This document shows positions 1 through 10,300 of a stretch of 64,000 nucleotides of DNA, piece by piece. The stretch is from Aeromonas rivuli (GTDB lineage Bacteria > Pseudomonadota > Gammaproteobacteria > Enterobacterales > Aeromonadaceae), in the NCBI RefSeq assembly GCF_000820045.1, contig NZ_CDBJ01000062.1:56761-120760 (forward strand), written 5' to 3'. The stretch's first letter is position 1, and each line of letters opens with the position of its first letter. The notes below the pieces were generated by a model, which did no database searches, had not been told where the DNA came from, and saw only the letters and a program-made list of their open reading frames with translations. The translations under genes were made by a program, and so were the position numbers.

Positions 1-44
1 AACAGGCCTTGCAACCCAGTATTGGCAAGGCCTGGCGGCCTGTT
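1..44. terminator. Hairpin with two mutually exclusive stems
   Basis: AACAGGCC (1-8) pairs with GGCCTGTT (37-44). Alternatively GGCCTTGC (5-12) pairs with GCAAGGCC (25-32). Both stems are perfect 8-mers and share bases 5-8. The outer stem is followed by TTTTC. It may be the terminator of a gene left of the window, and the alternative pairing also allows an attenuator reading. The left context is missing. Confidence 0.35.
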
Positions 45-64
45 TTCAATTTTCACACACAGGG

Positions 65-87
65 TTATCCACAGAATCTGTGGGTAA
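65..87. promoter_or_regulatory. Pair of inverted DnaA-box-like 9-mers
   Basis: TTATCCACA at 65-73 is a perfect consensus DnaA box. TGTGGGTAA at 79-87 reads TTACCCACA on the other strand, one mismatch from consensus. They are separated by 5 bp. No dnaA, mnmG or mioC is nearby, so this is not an obvious oriC. It could be an isolated DnaA-binding or titration site, or chance. Confidence 0.35.
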
Positions 88-588
88 GTCGCGCCAGCCC
101 AGACCCAGCCTGGGTTTGGCTCATTCAGCCCCCATTTATCTTGGCCCCCCAGGGCAAACCCGATTTTATGCTGTTTTGCCACGTCTCCTTGAACCGGATT
201 TTTTTGGCGTCTGAAGGATCTTTTTTAATACAGGATTCCCCACCCCAGATGCAGTGGGTCAGCGGTGCATTTGACACCAGTCCAGGATCCTGATGTTGGG
301 AAGCGCCGTGCCAAACCGGCAGCAGCTTGCTCTGTAATCACCCCCATTTTTTACGGGGCACAGGATTCTATAAATGCCGAGGGGCATCCGGTTGTCTGCT
401 GGGACAGACAGCATGAATCACTAATTGACAGCGGTTCACGCAGACAGAAAAACCCATCCTTTCCCCCCAGCGCGATGGGTCGCCTGGGCATTGCCGCCCA
501 ATATGCAGCTTTGTCCCAACCGGCGCTTCTTTATTGGCGGGGGATGCGGCACAATATCGGCCCCACTTTTTTCTCGGTTTGTCCGGGC

Positions 589-2274
589 ATGACCATAGAT
601 TTCGTGACACTGCTACACCAAAGCGACTCCCTGCTGCTGTTCGTGGTACTGGCCTTCGGCCTGCTACTTGGCAAGGTGCGGGTCGGCAACTTCCAGATTG
701 GCAACACCATCGGCGTGCTGTTCACCGCCCTGCTGTTCGGTCAGATGGGGTTTCAATTCTCCGCCACCACGGAAAACGTCGGCTTCATGCTGTTCATCTT
801 CTGTGTCGGCATAGAGGCGGGACCGCATTTTTTCAGCGTCTTCCTGCGCGATGGCATCCACTACATCACCCTCACCCTGGTGATATTGCTCACGGCGCTG
901 CTGTTGACGGTGGGCCTAGCCAAGTTCTTCAACCTGGGGCCCGGCATGGCGGCGGGCATACTGGCAGGCTCGCTCACCTCGACCCCGGCCCTGGTAGGTG
1001 CCCAGGATGCCCTGCGCAGCGGCCTGCTCAACCTGCCCCATGGCACCGACATGCAGCCCGTGCTCGACAACATGGGCATCGGCTATGCGCTCACCTATCT
1101 GGTGGGGCTGGTCGGCTTGATGCTGGTGGTGCGCTATCTGCCCGCCCTGGCCCGCCTCGATCTCAGCACAGAGGCCCAGAAGATAGCCCGCGAACGGGGC
1201 CTGTCTGACAATGAGAACCGCAAGACCTATCTGCCCATCATCCGCGCCTACCGGGTCGGCCCGGAGCTGGCCGCCTGGATAGGGGGCCGCACCCTGCGTG
1301 AGACCGGCATCTATCCCCACACCGGCTGCTATGTGGAGCGGATCCGCCGCAACGGCATACTGGCAAGCCCCGATGGTGACGCCGTCATTCAGGAAGGGGA
1401 CGAGATCGCCCTGGTCGGGTATCCCGAGAGCCACGAGAAGCTGGATGTCAACTATCGCAACGGCAAGGAGGTGTTCGACAGAAACCTGCTTGATCTGCAG
1501 ATCGTCACCGAAGAGATAGTGGTCAAGAATGATTCCGTGGTGGGCCGCCATCTGGTGGAGCTCAATCTCACCGAAAAAGGCTGCTTCTTGAACCGGGTGG
1601 TGCGCTCCCAGATAGAGATGCCGTTCGATCGCAACATCATGCTGCAAAAGGGTGATGTGCTGCAGATCAGCGGCGAGAAGATCAGGGTCAAGCATCTTGC
1701 CAACAAGATTGGCTTCATCAGCATTCACAGTCAGACCACGGATCTGGTGGCCTTCACCACCTTCTTCGTGCTCGGCTTGCTGATAGGCTCCGTCTCCCTG
1801 GTATTCGGTCAGCTCGAATTTGGCCTTGGCAACGCCGTCGGTCTGCTGCTGGCGGGGATCCTGATGGGTTACCTGCGCGCCAACCACCCGACGGTCGGCT
1901 ATGTGCCGCCGGGTGCCCTGCGTCTGGCCAAGGATCTGGGCCTGGCCGTCTTCATGGTGAGCACAGGCCTCAAGGCCGGTGGCGGCATTCTGGATCATCT
2001 CAGCGAGGTGGGGGTGGTGGTGCTCTTCTCCGGCATGCTGGTCACCACCTTGCCGGTGCTGGTGGGCTACCTGTTCGGGGTCTGGGTGCTCAAGATGAAC
2101 CCGGCCCTGCTGCTCGGCGCCATCACCGGGGCCCGGACCTGCGCCCCCGCCATGGACGTGGTCAACGAGGCGGCCAACAGCTCGATCCCGGCGCTCGGCT
2201 ATGCGGGCACCTACGCGGTGGCCAACGTCATGCTCACCCTGGCCGGATCCTTTATCATCGGCTTCTGGTTCTAA
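589..2274 (+). CDS. ybjL: YbjL-type putative transporter (AspT/YidE/YbjL family)
   Basis: This is an inner-membrane protein of the aspartate:alanine-exchanger-related family. The physiological substrate of YbjL itself is not established. The frame is open further upstream, but I chose ATG 589 because it gives 561 residues beginning [13 protein letters not shown], the same length and N-terminus as enterobacterial YbjL. The order is a hydrophobic block (about residues 10-185), two cytoplasmic TrkA-C/RCK-C-like domains (about 205-275 and 300-372), and a second hydrophobic block (about 375-561). The first block has the family motif [12 protein letters not shown] and the second has [11 protein letters not shown]. 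It is a single gene ending in a 14-bp hairpin. Confidence 0.85.
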   Translation: MTIDFVTLLHQSDSLLLFVVLAFGLLLGKVRVGNFQIGNTIGVLFTALLFGQMGFQFSATTENVGFMLFIFCVGIEAGPHFFSVFLRDGIHYITLTLVILLTALLLTVGLAKFFNLGPGMAAGILAGSLTSTPALVGAQDALRSGLLNLPHGTDMQPVLDNMGIGYALTYLVGLVGLMLVVRYLPALARLDLSTEAQKIARERGLSDNENRKTYLPIIRAYRVGPELAAWIGGRTLRETGIYPHTGCYVERIRRNGILASPDGDAVIQEGDEIALVGYPESHEKLDVNYRNGKEVFDRNLLDLQIVTEEIVVKNDSVVGRHLVELNLTEKGCFLNRVVRSQIEMPFDRNIMLQKGDVLQISGEKIRVKHLANKIGFISIHSQTTDLVAFTTFFVLGLLIGSVSLVFGQLEFGLGNAVGLLLAGILMGYLRANHPTVGYVPPGALRLAKDLGLAVFMVSTGLKAGGGILDHLSEVGVVVLFSGMLVTTLPVLVGYLFGVWVLKMNPALLLGAITGARTCAPAMDVVNEAANSSIPALGYAGTYAVANVMLTLAGSFIIGFWF

Positions 2275-2281
2275 GCCGCGT

Positions 2282-2314
2282 TTGAACAGGGGGCATCATC
2301 TGCCCCCTGTTCAA
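2282..2314 (+). terminator. Hairpin after the ybjL-like gene
   Basis: TTGAACAGGGGGCA (2282-2295) and TGCCCCCTGTTCAA (2301-2314) form a perfect 14-bp inverted repeat with a 5-nt loop, 7 bp after the stop codon. There is no long T tract afterwards, so termination efficiency is uncertain. Confidence 0.6.
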
Positions 2315-2556
2315 TCCCCTCGGCCAGGGTGCAGCCTCTGCCCCCACTTTCTGACTTGCCTTTCTTGCGCTCTTCTCCCCGCCCCTCTGTCCGGCCCCTC
2401 GGCGCTCTTTTCGGGATATTTCCCTCGTAGCTGAACCCAGGCTGTCTGATCCCGGCAACTGCCATTGACAGTCATTCCCATCTCCACAAAGCTGGCCCGC
2501 GCTTTAATGTGACGCAATTCTCATTCTCTTTTTCTTTTTCTCAGCCGGAGGCCACC

Positions 2557-3699
2557 ATGCTCCCTCACTCCTATTCTCGTCTCGCGATCGCCCTGACCCT
2601 CGGTATCCTGCTCGGCGGCTGTGGCCAAGCGGGGTCCGACGCCAAGACCATCGCCTCCCCCATATCAGTGCAGACCCTTACCCTGACTCCCCAGCCCCTG
2701 AGTCAGGATATCAGCCTGCCGGGACGCACCTCGGCCTCCCGGATCGCCGAGGTCCGCCCCCAGGTGTCCGGCATCATCCTCCACCGTCTGTTTGAAGAGG
2801 GGGCCAACGTCAAGGCGGGGGATCCCCTCTACCAGATAGACCCCGCCAGCTATCAAGCCGCCTTCAACAGTGCCAGTGCCCAGCTGGCCAAGAGCAAGGC
2901 CGATGCCGAGGTGGGCTACAAGACCTATGTTCGCTACCAGGCGCTCGTCAAGCGCGGCCTCATCAGCCGTGAACAGTTCGATCAGGCCGAAGCGACCTGG
3001 CAGCAGGCCAAGGCGCAGACAGGTATCGACCAGGCCAGCCTGGAACAGGCGAAGATCCAACTCGGCTATACCCAGGTACGAGCCCCCATCTCGGGGCGGA
3101 TCGGCATCTCTCAAGTCACCGAGGGGGCGCTGGTCACCACCAATCAGACCAACAGCCTGGCCACCATACAGCAGCTGGATCCCATCTATCTGGACATGAC
3201 CCAGGCGGTGAACACCCTGGGAGACGTGAGCGATAGCTTGCGCCCGGGGGCGGCGCCGAAAAAAGTCAGCCTGCAGACCCAGACCGGGAAATCCTATCCC
3301 CAGAGCGGCAGCCTCGCGTTTGCCGATGTGAGCGTCAATGAGTCCACCGGCAGCCTGACCCTACGCGCCATCATCCCCAATCCCCAGCAGAGCCTGCTGC
3401 CGGGCATGTTCCTGCGTGCCACCATTGCCGATGACAAGCCCGGCACCGGACTGCTACTACCCCAGACCAGCGTGACCCAGCTGCCTGGTGGCAAGGGCGC
3501 AGTGCTGCTGGTCAATGCCAACAACCAGGTAGAGCCGCGTCAGGTCAGTCTGGGCGCGAGTCGGGGGGATCAGTGGGTGATTGCAGGTGGCCTCAAGGCG
3601 GGGGAGAGGGTCATCGTCTCCGGCCAGGTCAAACTGCGTCCGGGCATGGCGGTCAGGGCCACGGCCGCCATGCCAGTTTCCACTCAGGCGGCGGGGTAA
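2557..3699 (+). CDS. RND efflux periplasmic adaptor lipoprotein (AcrA/MexA type)
   Basis: This 380-residue membrane-fusion protein should link an inner-membrane RND pump to an outer-membrane channel. ATG 2557 was chosen because it follows a GGAG Shine-Dalgarno and gives a lipoprotein signal peptide with lipobox LLGGC, so mature Cys is about residue 20. The layout is typical: N-terminal beta strand, half lipoyl domain, alpha-helical hairpin (about 95-165, rich in Gln, Ala and Lys), second half lipoyl (RAPISGRIG), beta-barrel, and a membrane-proximal domain ending in VIVSGQVKLRPGM. The pump gene follows 3 bp after the stop, so the two are co-transcribed. No outer-membrane factor gene is present, so a shared TolC-like channel is likely. 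Confidence 0.9.
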   Translation: MLPHSYSRLAIALTLGILLGGCGQAGSDAKTIASPISVQTLTLTPQPLSQDISLPGRTSASRIAEVRPQVSGIILHRLFEEGANVKAGDPLYQIDPASYQAAFNSASAQLAKSKADAEVGYKTYVRYQALVKRGLISREQFDQAEATWQQAKAQTGIDQASLEQAKIQLGYTQVRAPISGRIGISQVTEGALVTTNQTNSLATIQQLDPIYLDMTQAVNTLGDVSDSLRPGAAPKKVSLQTQTGKSYPQSGSLAFADVSVNESTGSLTLRAIIPNPQQSLLPGMFLRATIADDKPGTGLLLPQTSVTQLPGGKGAVLLVNANNQVEPRQVSLGASRGDQWVIAGGLKAGERVIVSGQVKLRPGMAVRATAAMPVSTQAAG

Positions 3700-3702
3700 G
3701 TC

Positions 3703-6700
3703 ATGTCACGTTTCTTCATCGATAGACCCGTCTTCGCCTGGGTGCTCGCCATCCTCGTCATGTTGGGCGGGGTACTTGCCATCATGGGCCTGCCCATCGC
3801 CCAATATCCGACCATAGCCCCCCCCGCCATCCAGGTGAACGCCGTCTACCCCGGGGCCTCGGCCTCGACCGTGGAAAACAGCGTGACCCAGATCCTCGAA
3901 CAGAACATGAAAGGGCTCGACCACCTGCTCTATATGTCCGCCACCAGCGACTCTGCCGGCAACGTCTCCGTCACCCTCACCTTCCAGGCGGGTACGGATC
4001 CGGATATCGCCCAGGTCCAGGTGCAAAACCGCTTGCAGCAGGCCAATAGCCAGTTGCCCGCCGAGGTGCAGCAGCAAGGGATCAGCGTGCGCAAGAGCTC
4101 CTCGAGCTTTATGAGCCTCATCGCCTTCAAGTCCGACGATGGCAGCATGAACTCCCAGGACATCGCCGACTATGTCGGCTCCCACCTGCTCGATCCCATC
4201 AGCCGCCTGGAAGGGGTCGGTGACGTCACCCAGTTCGGTACCCAATACGCCATGCGCGTCTGGCTCGATCCCAGCAAGCTGACCAGCTACCAGCTCACCC
4301 CCCTGGACATCTCCAACGCCATCAAGGCCCAGAACAGCGAAGTGACCGTGGGGCAGATTGGCGGCACCCCGGCCATCCAGGGCCAGATGATCAATGCCAC
4401 CATCACCGCCCGCAACCGCCTCGAAAGCCTGGCGCAGTTTCGCAACATCTTGCTCAAGGTCAACCAGGATGGATCCCAGGTTCGCTTGAGCGATGTGGCG
4501 CGCCTCGAACTTGGCGGCGAAAGCTATGACAAGATCGCCCGTCTCGATGGGGACAACGCCTCGGCCATGGGCATCAAGCTGGCCACCGGCGCCAATGCCC
4601 TGGATACCCAGAAGGCGGTCGATGCCAAGCTGGCCACGCTCTCGCAAAGCTTCCCGCCTGGCCTCAAGATGGTGAAGGCGATGGAGACGGTGCCTTTCAT
4701 CAAGATCTCCATCGAGGAGGTGATCAAGACCCTGCTCGAGGCCATAGTGCTGGTCTTCCTGGTGATGTACCTCTTCTTGCAGAACCTGCGGGCGACCCTG
4801 ATCCCCACCATCGCCGTGCCCGTGGTACTGCTGGGTACCTTCGGCATCATGTCGGCCCTGGGGTTCACCATCAATACCCTGACCATGTTCGGCCTGGTGC
4901 TCGCCATCGGTCTGCTGGTCGATGACGCCATCGTGGTGGTGGAGAACGTCGAGCGCATCATGCAAGAGGAGGGGCTGAGCCCCCTGGAGGCGACGCGCAA
5001 GTCCATGACCCAGATCAGCGGCGCCCTGATTGGCGTCGCCCTGGTGCTCTCGGCGGTGTTCGTGCCCATGGCCTTCATGCAAGGGTCAACCGGCGCCATT
5101 TATCGCCAGTTCTCCCTGACCATCGTCTCGGCCATGGCGCTCTCTGTGCTGACCGCGATGATTCTGACCCCGGCCCTGTGCGCCACCCTGCTCAAGGGGG
5201 ATCACCAGCCTCACCAGCACGGCTTCTTCGCCTGGTTCAACCGCCGCTTCGAGTGGCTCGCCCATCGCTATGAAGGGGGCGTCAGCCGGATATTGCAGCG
5301 CTCGGGCCGCAGCCTGATCCTCTATGTGGCACTGCTGATCACCCTGGGCTGGATGTTCCATCTGCTCCCCTCCTCCTTCCTGCCGGAAGAGGATCAGGGC
5401 AACTTCATGGTGATGGTGCAGCTCCCCGCCGGCGCCAGTCAGCAGCGTACCGAGGCGACGGTGGCCAAGGTGCAGCACTATTTCGCCACCCATGAGCAAG
5501 CGACGGTGCAAACGGTGCTCGGCATCACCGGCTTTAGCTATTCGGGCAACGCCCAGAATGCGGGCATGGCTTTTGTCTCTCTCAAACCCTGGGATCAACG
5601 CCAACAACCGGGGCAGGATGTCAACGCCATCATAGGCCGCGCCATGAAGACCTTCAGCAAGATTGACGATGCCATGGTGTTCGCCGTCAACCCGCCCTCC
5701 ATCCGTGAACTGGGCCACGCCACCGGCTTTGATTTCTATCTCGAAGACAATGGCGGTCTGGGGCATGAGCGGCTGATCGCCGCCCGCAACCAGCTGCTCA
5801 AGGCCGCGAGTCAGGATCCTGCTCTGCAGAAGGTGCGACCCAGCGGCCTCAATGACAACGCCCAGTTCTTCATCGACATCGACTACGAGAAAGCGATGGC
5901 CCTGGGGCTGAACGTCGATGAGATCAACCGCACCCTCTCCATCGCCTGGGGCTCCTCCTACGTCAACCAGTTCGTCGACCATGGTCGCACCAAGAAGGTC
6001 TATCTGCAGGCGGATGCCCCCGATCGGATGTCAGCCCAGGATCTCGACAAGTGGTTCGTGCGCAACACCAAGGGGGACATGGTGCCTTTCAACGCCTTCA
6101 GCAGCACCCATTGGGGTTATGGGGCGCCGCAGCTGGCGCGCTATAACGGCAACCCTGCCGTTGAGATAGTCGGTGAGGCGGCCCCGGGGCACAGCACGGG
6201 GGAAGCCATGGCCGCCATCGAGCGGATGGCCAGCACCCTGCCCCACGGGGTCAGCATCAGCTGGACCGGCATGTCCTACCAGGAGCGCCAGGCTGGCAAC
6301 CAGGCGCCCATGCTCTATGGCATCTCCATCCTGATCGTCTTCCTCTGCCTGGCGGCGCTCTATGAGAGCTGGAGCGTGCCGCTCTCGGTGATCCTGGCCG
6401 TGCCGCTCGGGGTGCTGGGCGCCGTGCTGGCCACCAGTCTGCGGGGCCTGGAGAACGACGTCTACTTCCAGGTGGGCCTGCTCACCACCATGGGGCTCAC
6501 CGCCAAGAATGCCATCCTCATCGTCGAGTTCGCCAAGGAGCTGCACGAACGAGGCATGGACTTGCTCGAGGCGACCATGACCGCCTGCCGCCAGCGGCTC
6601 AGGCCCATCATCATGACCTCCCTCGCCTTCATGCTCGGGGTCTTGCCCCTGGTGCTCAGCAGTGGCGCCGGGGCCAATGCCCGTCACGCCATCGGCACCT

Positions 6701-6804
6701 CGGTGCTGGGCGGCATGCTCAGCGCCACCCTGCTGGCGATCTTCTTCATTCCACTGTTCTTCTTGCTGGTGTTCAAGCTCAGCCATCGCAAGCCGACACT
6801 CTGA
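3703..6804 (+). CDS. RND multidrug efflux transporter (AcrB/MexB type, HAE1 family)
   Basis: This 1033-residue proton-driven pump of the inner membrane has the usual length for AcrB-type transporters. The N-terminus [14 protein letters not shown] is typical. The proton-relay residues are visible: the Asp-Asp pair in [18 protein letters not shown] (about residue 405) and the Lys in [16 protein letters not shown] (TM10). The two periplasmic loops between TM1-2 and TM7-8 are complete. It is coupled to the adaptor gene with a 3-bp gap. No local regulator (tetR type) or OMF gene accompanies it. Substrate range cannot be read from sequence. Which named Aeromonas pump this is was not determined. Confidence 0.92.
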   Translation: MSRFFIDRPVFAWVLAILVMLGGVLAIMGLPIAQYPTIAPPAIQVNAVYPGASASTVENSVTQILEQNMKGLDHLLYMSATSDSAGNVSVTLTFQAGTDPDIAQVQVQNRLQQANSQLPAEVQQQGISVRKSSSSFMSLIAFKSDDGSMNSQDIADYVGSHLLDPISRLEGVGDVTQFGTQYAMRVWLDPSKLTSYQLTPLDISNAIKAQNSEVTVGQIGGTPAIQGQMINATITARNRLESLAQFRNILLKVNQDGSQVRLSDVARLELGGESYDKIARLDGDNASAMGIKLATGANALDTQKAVDAKLATLSQSFPPGLKMVKAMETVPFIKISIEEVIKTLLEAIVLVFLVMYLFLQNLRATLIPTIAVPVVLLGTFGIMSALGFTINTLTMFGLVLAIGLLVDDAIVVVENVERIMQEEGLSPLEATRKSMTQISGALIGVALVLSAVFVPMAFMQGSTGAIYRQFSLTIVSAMALSVLTAMILTPALCATLLKGDHQPHQHGFFAWFNRRFEWLAHRYEGGVSRILQRSGRSLILYVALLITLGWMFHLLPSSFLPEEDQGNFMVMVQLPAGASQQRTEATVAKVQHYFATHEQATVQTVLGITGFSYSGNAQNAGMAFVSLKPWDQRQQPGQDVNAIIGRAMKTFSKIDDAMVFAVNPPSIRELGHATGFDFYLEDNGGLGHERLIAARNQLLKAASQDPALQKVRPSGLNDNAQFFIDIDYEKAMALGLNVDEINRTLSIAWGSSYVNQFVDHGRTKKVYLQADAPDRMSAQDLDKWFVRNTKGDMVPFNAFSSTHWGYGAPQLARYNGNPAVEIVGEAAPGHSTGEAMAAIERMASTLPHGVSISWTGMSYQERQAGNQAPMLYGISILIVFLCLAALYESWSVPLSVILAVPLGVLGAVLATSLRGLENDVYFQVGLLTTMGLTAKNAILIVEFAKELHERGMDLLEATMTACRQRLRPIIMTSLAFMLGVLPLVLSSGAGANARHAIGTSVLGGMLSATLLAIFFIPLFFLLVFKLSHRKPTL

Positions 6805-6824
6805 CGCCGGGACAGCCATCACCA

Positions 6825-6850
6825 CAAGGGGGAGCCTCAGCTCCCCCTTG
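6825..6850. terminator. Bidirectional terminator between RND pump and acyl-CoA synthetase genes
   Basis: CAAGGGGGAGC (6825-6835) and GCTCCCCCTTG (6840-6850) form a perfect 11-bp stem with loop CTCA between convergent genes. A pyrimidine-rich TTCTCTTC tract follows on the plus strand. Confidence 0.75.
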
Positions 6851-6888
6851 TTCTCTTCATGATGTGAACGGCCAATCACCCACTGGCC

Positions 6889-8553
6889 TCAACTCTCGCG
6901 CACTATGTTGCGATCCTTGGGCCATTGATCCCCGAGCTCGGCATATTTTTGCTCGAGCAGATGACGACGGATCTTCATGGTCGGGGTCAGCACGCCGTTC
7001 TCGATATTCCAGGGGGCCTTGACCACCAAGATGCCCCGCAGCCTGGCATGGGATTCGAGCTTGTCGTTGACCCGCTGACGGGCGGCCTCCAGCTCGGCAT
7101 CTATCTGGGCACTGTTCCCCTTCATGGCCTGCTCCGAGAGCTGCACCAGGGCGATGGGCTGCGGCATGCCATAACCGATCACGCACAGCTGCTCGATGAT
7201 GGACTCCTGACCGAGCAGCCCCTCGATGGGCACAGGGGCCACATACTTGCCCTTGGCGGTCTTGAACACATCCTTCATCCGCCCCGTGATGGTGAGATAG
7301 CCTTCGCTGTCGAGCTTGCCCATGTCTCCGGTGCGCAGCCAGCCTTCGGTATCGATGGCTTCGCTGCTGTGTTCCGGATCCTTGTAGTAGCCCAGCATCA
7401 TGCCCTCGCAGCGGCAGAGGATCTCCCCCTCCGGCGAGATCTGGATGCGCACCCCGGGCCCCGCCTTGCCGACCGTGCCTATCTTGTCGGCCCGGAAGGG
7501 GTAGTTGAGGGTGGCGTAAGCATGGTTCTCCGTCATGCCCCAGGCCTCGGTGATATTGAGGCCGATGCTGTGATACCAGGCGAGCAGCGCCGGAGCCACC
7601 GGGGCTGAGCCGCAGCCCAGCACCCGTGCCTGATCCAGCCCCAGACCCTGTTGCAGCTTGCGTTTGATAAGCGTGCTGACAAAGGGGATCTTGAGCAGCA
7701 GGGCCAGCTTCTTCTGGGGCAGTTTTTCGTGGATCTTGATGCGGAACATGGCCCAGAGCCGGGGCACAGAGATAAATACGGTAGGACGGCAGCGTTTGAC
7801 GTCCTCGATAAAGGTATCCAGGGATTCGGGGAAGCTTATCTCGGCGCCGCTAAACAGGCTGCCACCATAGATGTAGACCCGCTCGGTGATGTGGGCGAGC
7901 GGCAGGTAGGAGAAGCCGCGATCGGCCTCCCGCAGCCCCACGGCCTCGACCAGCTTCTCGCAAGACCAGGCGTAACGCTCGACGCTGAGCATGGCTCCCT
8001 TCGGCTTGCCGGTGCTGCCGGAGGTGTAGACCAGGCTGAGCAGATCCTCGCCCCGTTGCGGGGCCAGATCCCGGGCCGGTTCGTGGCTGGCCAGCAGGGC
8101 ATCCCACTGGTGCTGGGCCGGCATGGTGTCATAGGGCATGGCGATGCGGGGCAGCTCCGCGGGCAGACCCGCTTCCTGGCTATGCCAGTCATCGAGTTTG
8201 CCGACGAATACCGCCTTGGCCTCGCTGTGGCGCAGCACATACTCAATGGTGTCTATGTTGGCGGTGGGATAGATGGGGACGCTCACATATTGCCCCATCT
8301 GCAGCGCCAGATCGGCGATGAACCACTGGGCGCAGTTCTTGGAGAGCAGGGCTATCTTGTCCCCGGGCTCAAACCCCAGGGCGCGCAGGGCTGTCACCAG
8401 ACGGCGCGCCTCGTCGGCGACCCTGGCCCAGCTGAAATCTTGATACTGACGATTGATGGTCTGACGAAGATAGACTCGATCCGGGCACTGTTGTTCCCAC
8501 TGATAGAGCATCTCGAGCGGCAGCCGTTGGGCTATGGTAGAGGCGCTGGTCAT
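6889..8553 (-). CDS. AMP-dependent long-chain acyl-CoA synthetase family protein
   Basis: This 554-residue adenylate-forming enzyme probably activates a fatty acid to its CoA thioester through an acyl-AMP. Motifs include the P-loop YTSGSTGKPKGAM (about 173-185), the EAWGMTENH segment (A5 region), the A7 Asp in LRTGDMGKLD, and the hinge region TGRMKDVFKTAKGKY. The ATG at 8553 follows an AGGGAAAG Shine-Dalgarno. It resembles the long-chain (bubblegum/FadD15-like) branch more than canonical FadD, but the chain-length specificity is not readable. It is monocistronic and convergent with the RND operon. Confidence 0.85.
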   Translation of the reverse strand: MTSASTIAQRLPLEMLYQWEQQCPDRVYLRQTINRQYQDFSWARVADEARRLVTALRALGFEPGDKIALLSKNCAQWFIADLALQMGQYVSVPIYPTANIDTIEYVLRHSEAKAVFVGKLDDWHSQEAGLPAELPRIAMPYDTMPAQHQWDALLASHEPARDLAPQRGEDLLSLVYTSGSTGKPKGAMLSVERYAWSCEKLVEAVGLREADRGFSYLPLAHITERVYIYGGSLFSGAEISFPESLDTFIEDVKRCRPTVFISVPRLWAMFRIKIHEKLPQKKLALLLKIPFVSTLIKRKLQQGLGLDQARVLGCGSAPVAPALLAWYHSIGLNITEAWGMTENHAYATLNYPFRADKIGTVGKAGPGVRIQISPEGEILCRCEGMMLGYYKDPEHSSEAIDTEGWLRTGDMGKLDSEGYLTITGRMKDVFKTAKGKYVAPVPIEGLLGQESIIEQLCVIGYGMPQPIALVQLSEQAMKGNSAQIDAELEAARQRVNDKLESHARLRGILVVKAPWNIENGVLTPTMKIRRHLLEQKYAELGDQWPKDRNIVRES

Positions 8554-8651
8554 GGTGCTTTCCCTGAAACAAATGAGGTAGTTTATTATTAACCTTTTGT
8601 TAACCTTCGGGAAAGCACAACCTTAAACTTGTGTTTGAAATGTGTCTGGGA

Positions 8652-8930
8652 TCAAGCTTCTGCCTGCAGTTGCAGTCGCTTCCACATGGCCTGTACCAGG
8701 GTCTCATCCTGCTCCGACAACTCCCCCTGCAAGATGGCGTCGTTGAGGCTGCGCAGCACGTAGCTCTTCACATCCCGGATCAGCGTCTTGCCCTCCAGCT
8801 CGGCCCTGGCCACCGCCAGGGAGATATGGCCCCGCAGATAACCCCCGGCAAACAGCTCATCTTCGGTCGCCGTGGTCACCATGCTGTCTATCAGTGCCAA
8901 CAATTTGTGTTCAAATTCATGAATCGTCAT
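8652..8930 (-). CDS. yfcL: YfcL family protein
   Basis: This 92-residue small acidic protein closely resembles E. coli YfcL, including the core DELFAGGYLRGHISLAVA and the tail ELSEQDETLVQAMW. The function of the family is unknown. It has no signal peptide or membrane segment. It lies downstream of the ATP-NAD-kinase-like gene on the same strand (102-bp gap) and may be co-transcribed with it. Confidence 0.85.
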   Translation of the reverse strand: MTIHEFEHKLLALIDSMVTTATEDELFAGGYLRGHISLAVARAELEGKTLIRDVKSYVLRSLNDAILQGELSEQDETLVQAMWKRLQLQAEA

Positions 8931-9032
8931 TTAACGCAGCCTCATTCGCCGGGATTGCCGGCAAGATAACTTGGGGTTGGAACCCTGATCCGGTTGATCG
9001 GGCTCCACAGGGCATGCCGCATCCTTGCAGTG

Positions 9033-10148
9033 CTATTGTGGGTTGGCCACCGGATAGATGACCTGATCCCTATATCCTGTCGTGATCCTTTGATAACCGC
9101 ACAGCGCGCGATCCAGCGCCTCGTCACCGGTATCCACCAGCAGAGGGCGCCCTTCCAACGCCGCCAGTTTGCGCTTGCTCGCCACCACCAGGATGTTGTC
9201 CAGACCGACCGCCCGGATCACCTCCGGGCTGAGCTGCTGGTTGCCGCGACCAAACAGGTGCCCCTGTCCGCCTATCAGGGTAATGATCAGTCGGCAGTGG
9301 CGGCCACGAGTCCGGGTCAGGATCTCGTGAGCGCCCAGATCCTGCCCGATCAGCTGACCATTTTCCACCAGATCCACACCGAGCAGACTATTTTCCAGAC
9401 CCAGCCGGTCCATGCAGGCCGCAACGGTCCCCCCCGATCCCATCAGGTAGAGGGTATCGGGCTCCATCTGCTCCATCACTTCGGCCGCTATCTCGTCGAG
9501 CACCAGCTCTTCACTCTCCCGGCCCCCCTGCTTGACCGACTGCACGTAGCGCAGATCGTTCGGAACCTTGAGCTGACCATAATGGCGGGCTCGCACCCGC
9601 CCCTCGCGAAAGGCGACCTCGTCGATGTCCATCACCTCCCCCTCCATCAGGCTGAGCAGCTCACCTGCGATCATCCGGGCCACAACCCGGCCGCTCGCCT
9701 GAGGGGTCACGCCATAGACCCCAGAGTGAATTTTGCAGCCAGCCGGGATACCGAGCACGTGCAGCTGCTCTCCCACCTCGGCGCAGATATCCCGGGCCGT
9801 GCCATCACCGCCGGCAAACAGCAGCAGATCGACGCCAGCGTGCATCATCAAACGTGCCGCGGCCCTGGTGTCTTCCGGTGTCGTCTGGAGCGAAACGGGG
9901 TCATAGATCACCCTATGGGGCAGGCCAAGCTCATCCGCCAGGCGCCCTCCCATCTCACCGGCCACCGTCACTATCTCAAAAGAGTGAGCCAACCCAATCA
10001 ACGGTTGCAGCGCCTGGCGGGTACGCTCATTGGCCCTGGGCACGGCGCCCCGGGCCAGTGCCTCGTCCAGCATGCCGTCACTGCCCTTGAGGGCGACCTG
10101 GCCGCCTATGCCGGCGACCGGATTGATGATAAGTCCTAGCCGAAACAT
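9033..10148 (-). CDS. ATP-NAD kinase family protein (PpnK/NadK-like)
   Basis: This 371-residue protein starts at an ATG behind a GGAGGAGAGC ribosome site. It carries the NAD-kinase/diacylglycerol-kinase fold signature GGDGTARDI (about residues 113-121) and the N-terminal strand LGLIINPVAGIGG. The canonical NadK is about 290 residues. This longer branch is usually annotated as an ATP-NAD kinase family protein, and its substrate is not firmly known. Phosphorylation of a nucleotide or sugar-polyol substrate is an inference from the fold. It may head a short operon with yfcL. Confidence 0.8.
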   Translation of the reverse strand: MFRLGLIINPVAGIGGQVALKGSDGMLDEALARGAVPRANERTRQALQPLIGLAHSFEIVTVAGEMGGRLADELGLPHRVIYDPVSLQTTPEDTRAAARLMMHAGVDLLLFAGGDGTARDICAEVGEQLHVLGIPAGCKIHSGVYGVTPQASGRVVARMIAGELLSLMEGEVMDIDEVAFREGRVRARHYGQLKVPNDLRYVQSVKQGGRESEELVLDEIAAEVMEQMEPDTLYLMGSGGTVAACMDRLGLENSLLGVDLVENGQLIGQDLGAHEILTRTRGRHCRLIITLIGGQGHLFGRGNQQLSPEVIRAVGLDNILVVASKRKLAALEGRPLLVDTGDEALDRALCGYQRITTGYRDQVIYPVANPQ

Positions 10149-10300
10149 CGCTCTCCTCCCTGCATGCCTTCGCTATTGGCCGCTATTCTAACCGCCGCCC
10201 GCCGAGGGACAAGGGGCAGAGGCTGCATCATGGCCGGTTATCCATCCAGGATCTCACATTACGGCCCCCAGATAGGCCAGCGGCTGGTTCCCGATGACAA

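Larger units (their letters stand above)
1..588. other. Intergenic region at left edge, no convincing gene
   Basis: I see no gene with a credible start and family resemblance here. Open frames exist on both strands, but they have no recognisable domain and lie in sequence upstream of the transporter that starts at 589. The stretch holds a hairpin with alternative pairings at 1-44, two inverted DnaA-box-like 9-mers at 65-87, and presumably the promoter of the downstream gene. I could not place a convincing -35/-10 pair. A TATAAAT-like box near 370-376 is possible but weak. Confidence 0.6.

Noticed and set aside
65..87. Chromosomal origin (oriC)
   Set aside because: Only two boxes, no AT-rich unwinding element visible, and no dnaA, mnmG or mioC nearby.
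9..293. 94-codon open frame at the left edge
   Set aside because: No family resemblance, no ribosome site, and it covers the DnaA-box pair and hairpin. Probably a chance open frame.
5086..5982. Long antisense open frames inside the RND pump gene and many other genes
   Set aside because: They mirror high-GC codon bias of the real gene on the other strand and show no domains. The same applies to long antisense frames within yfiN, tyrR, ftsK, serS, rpsA and rarA.
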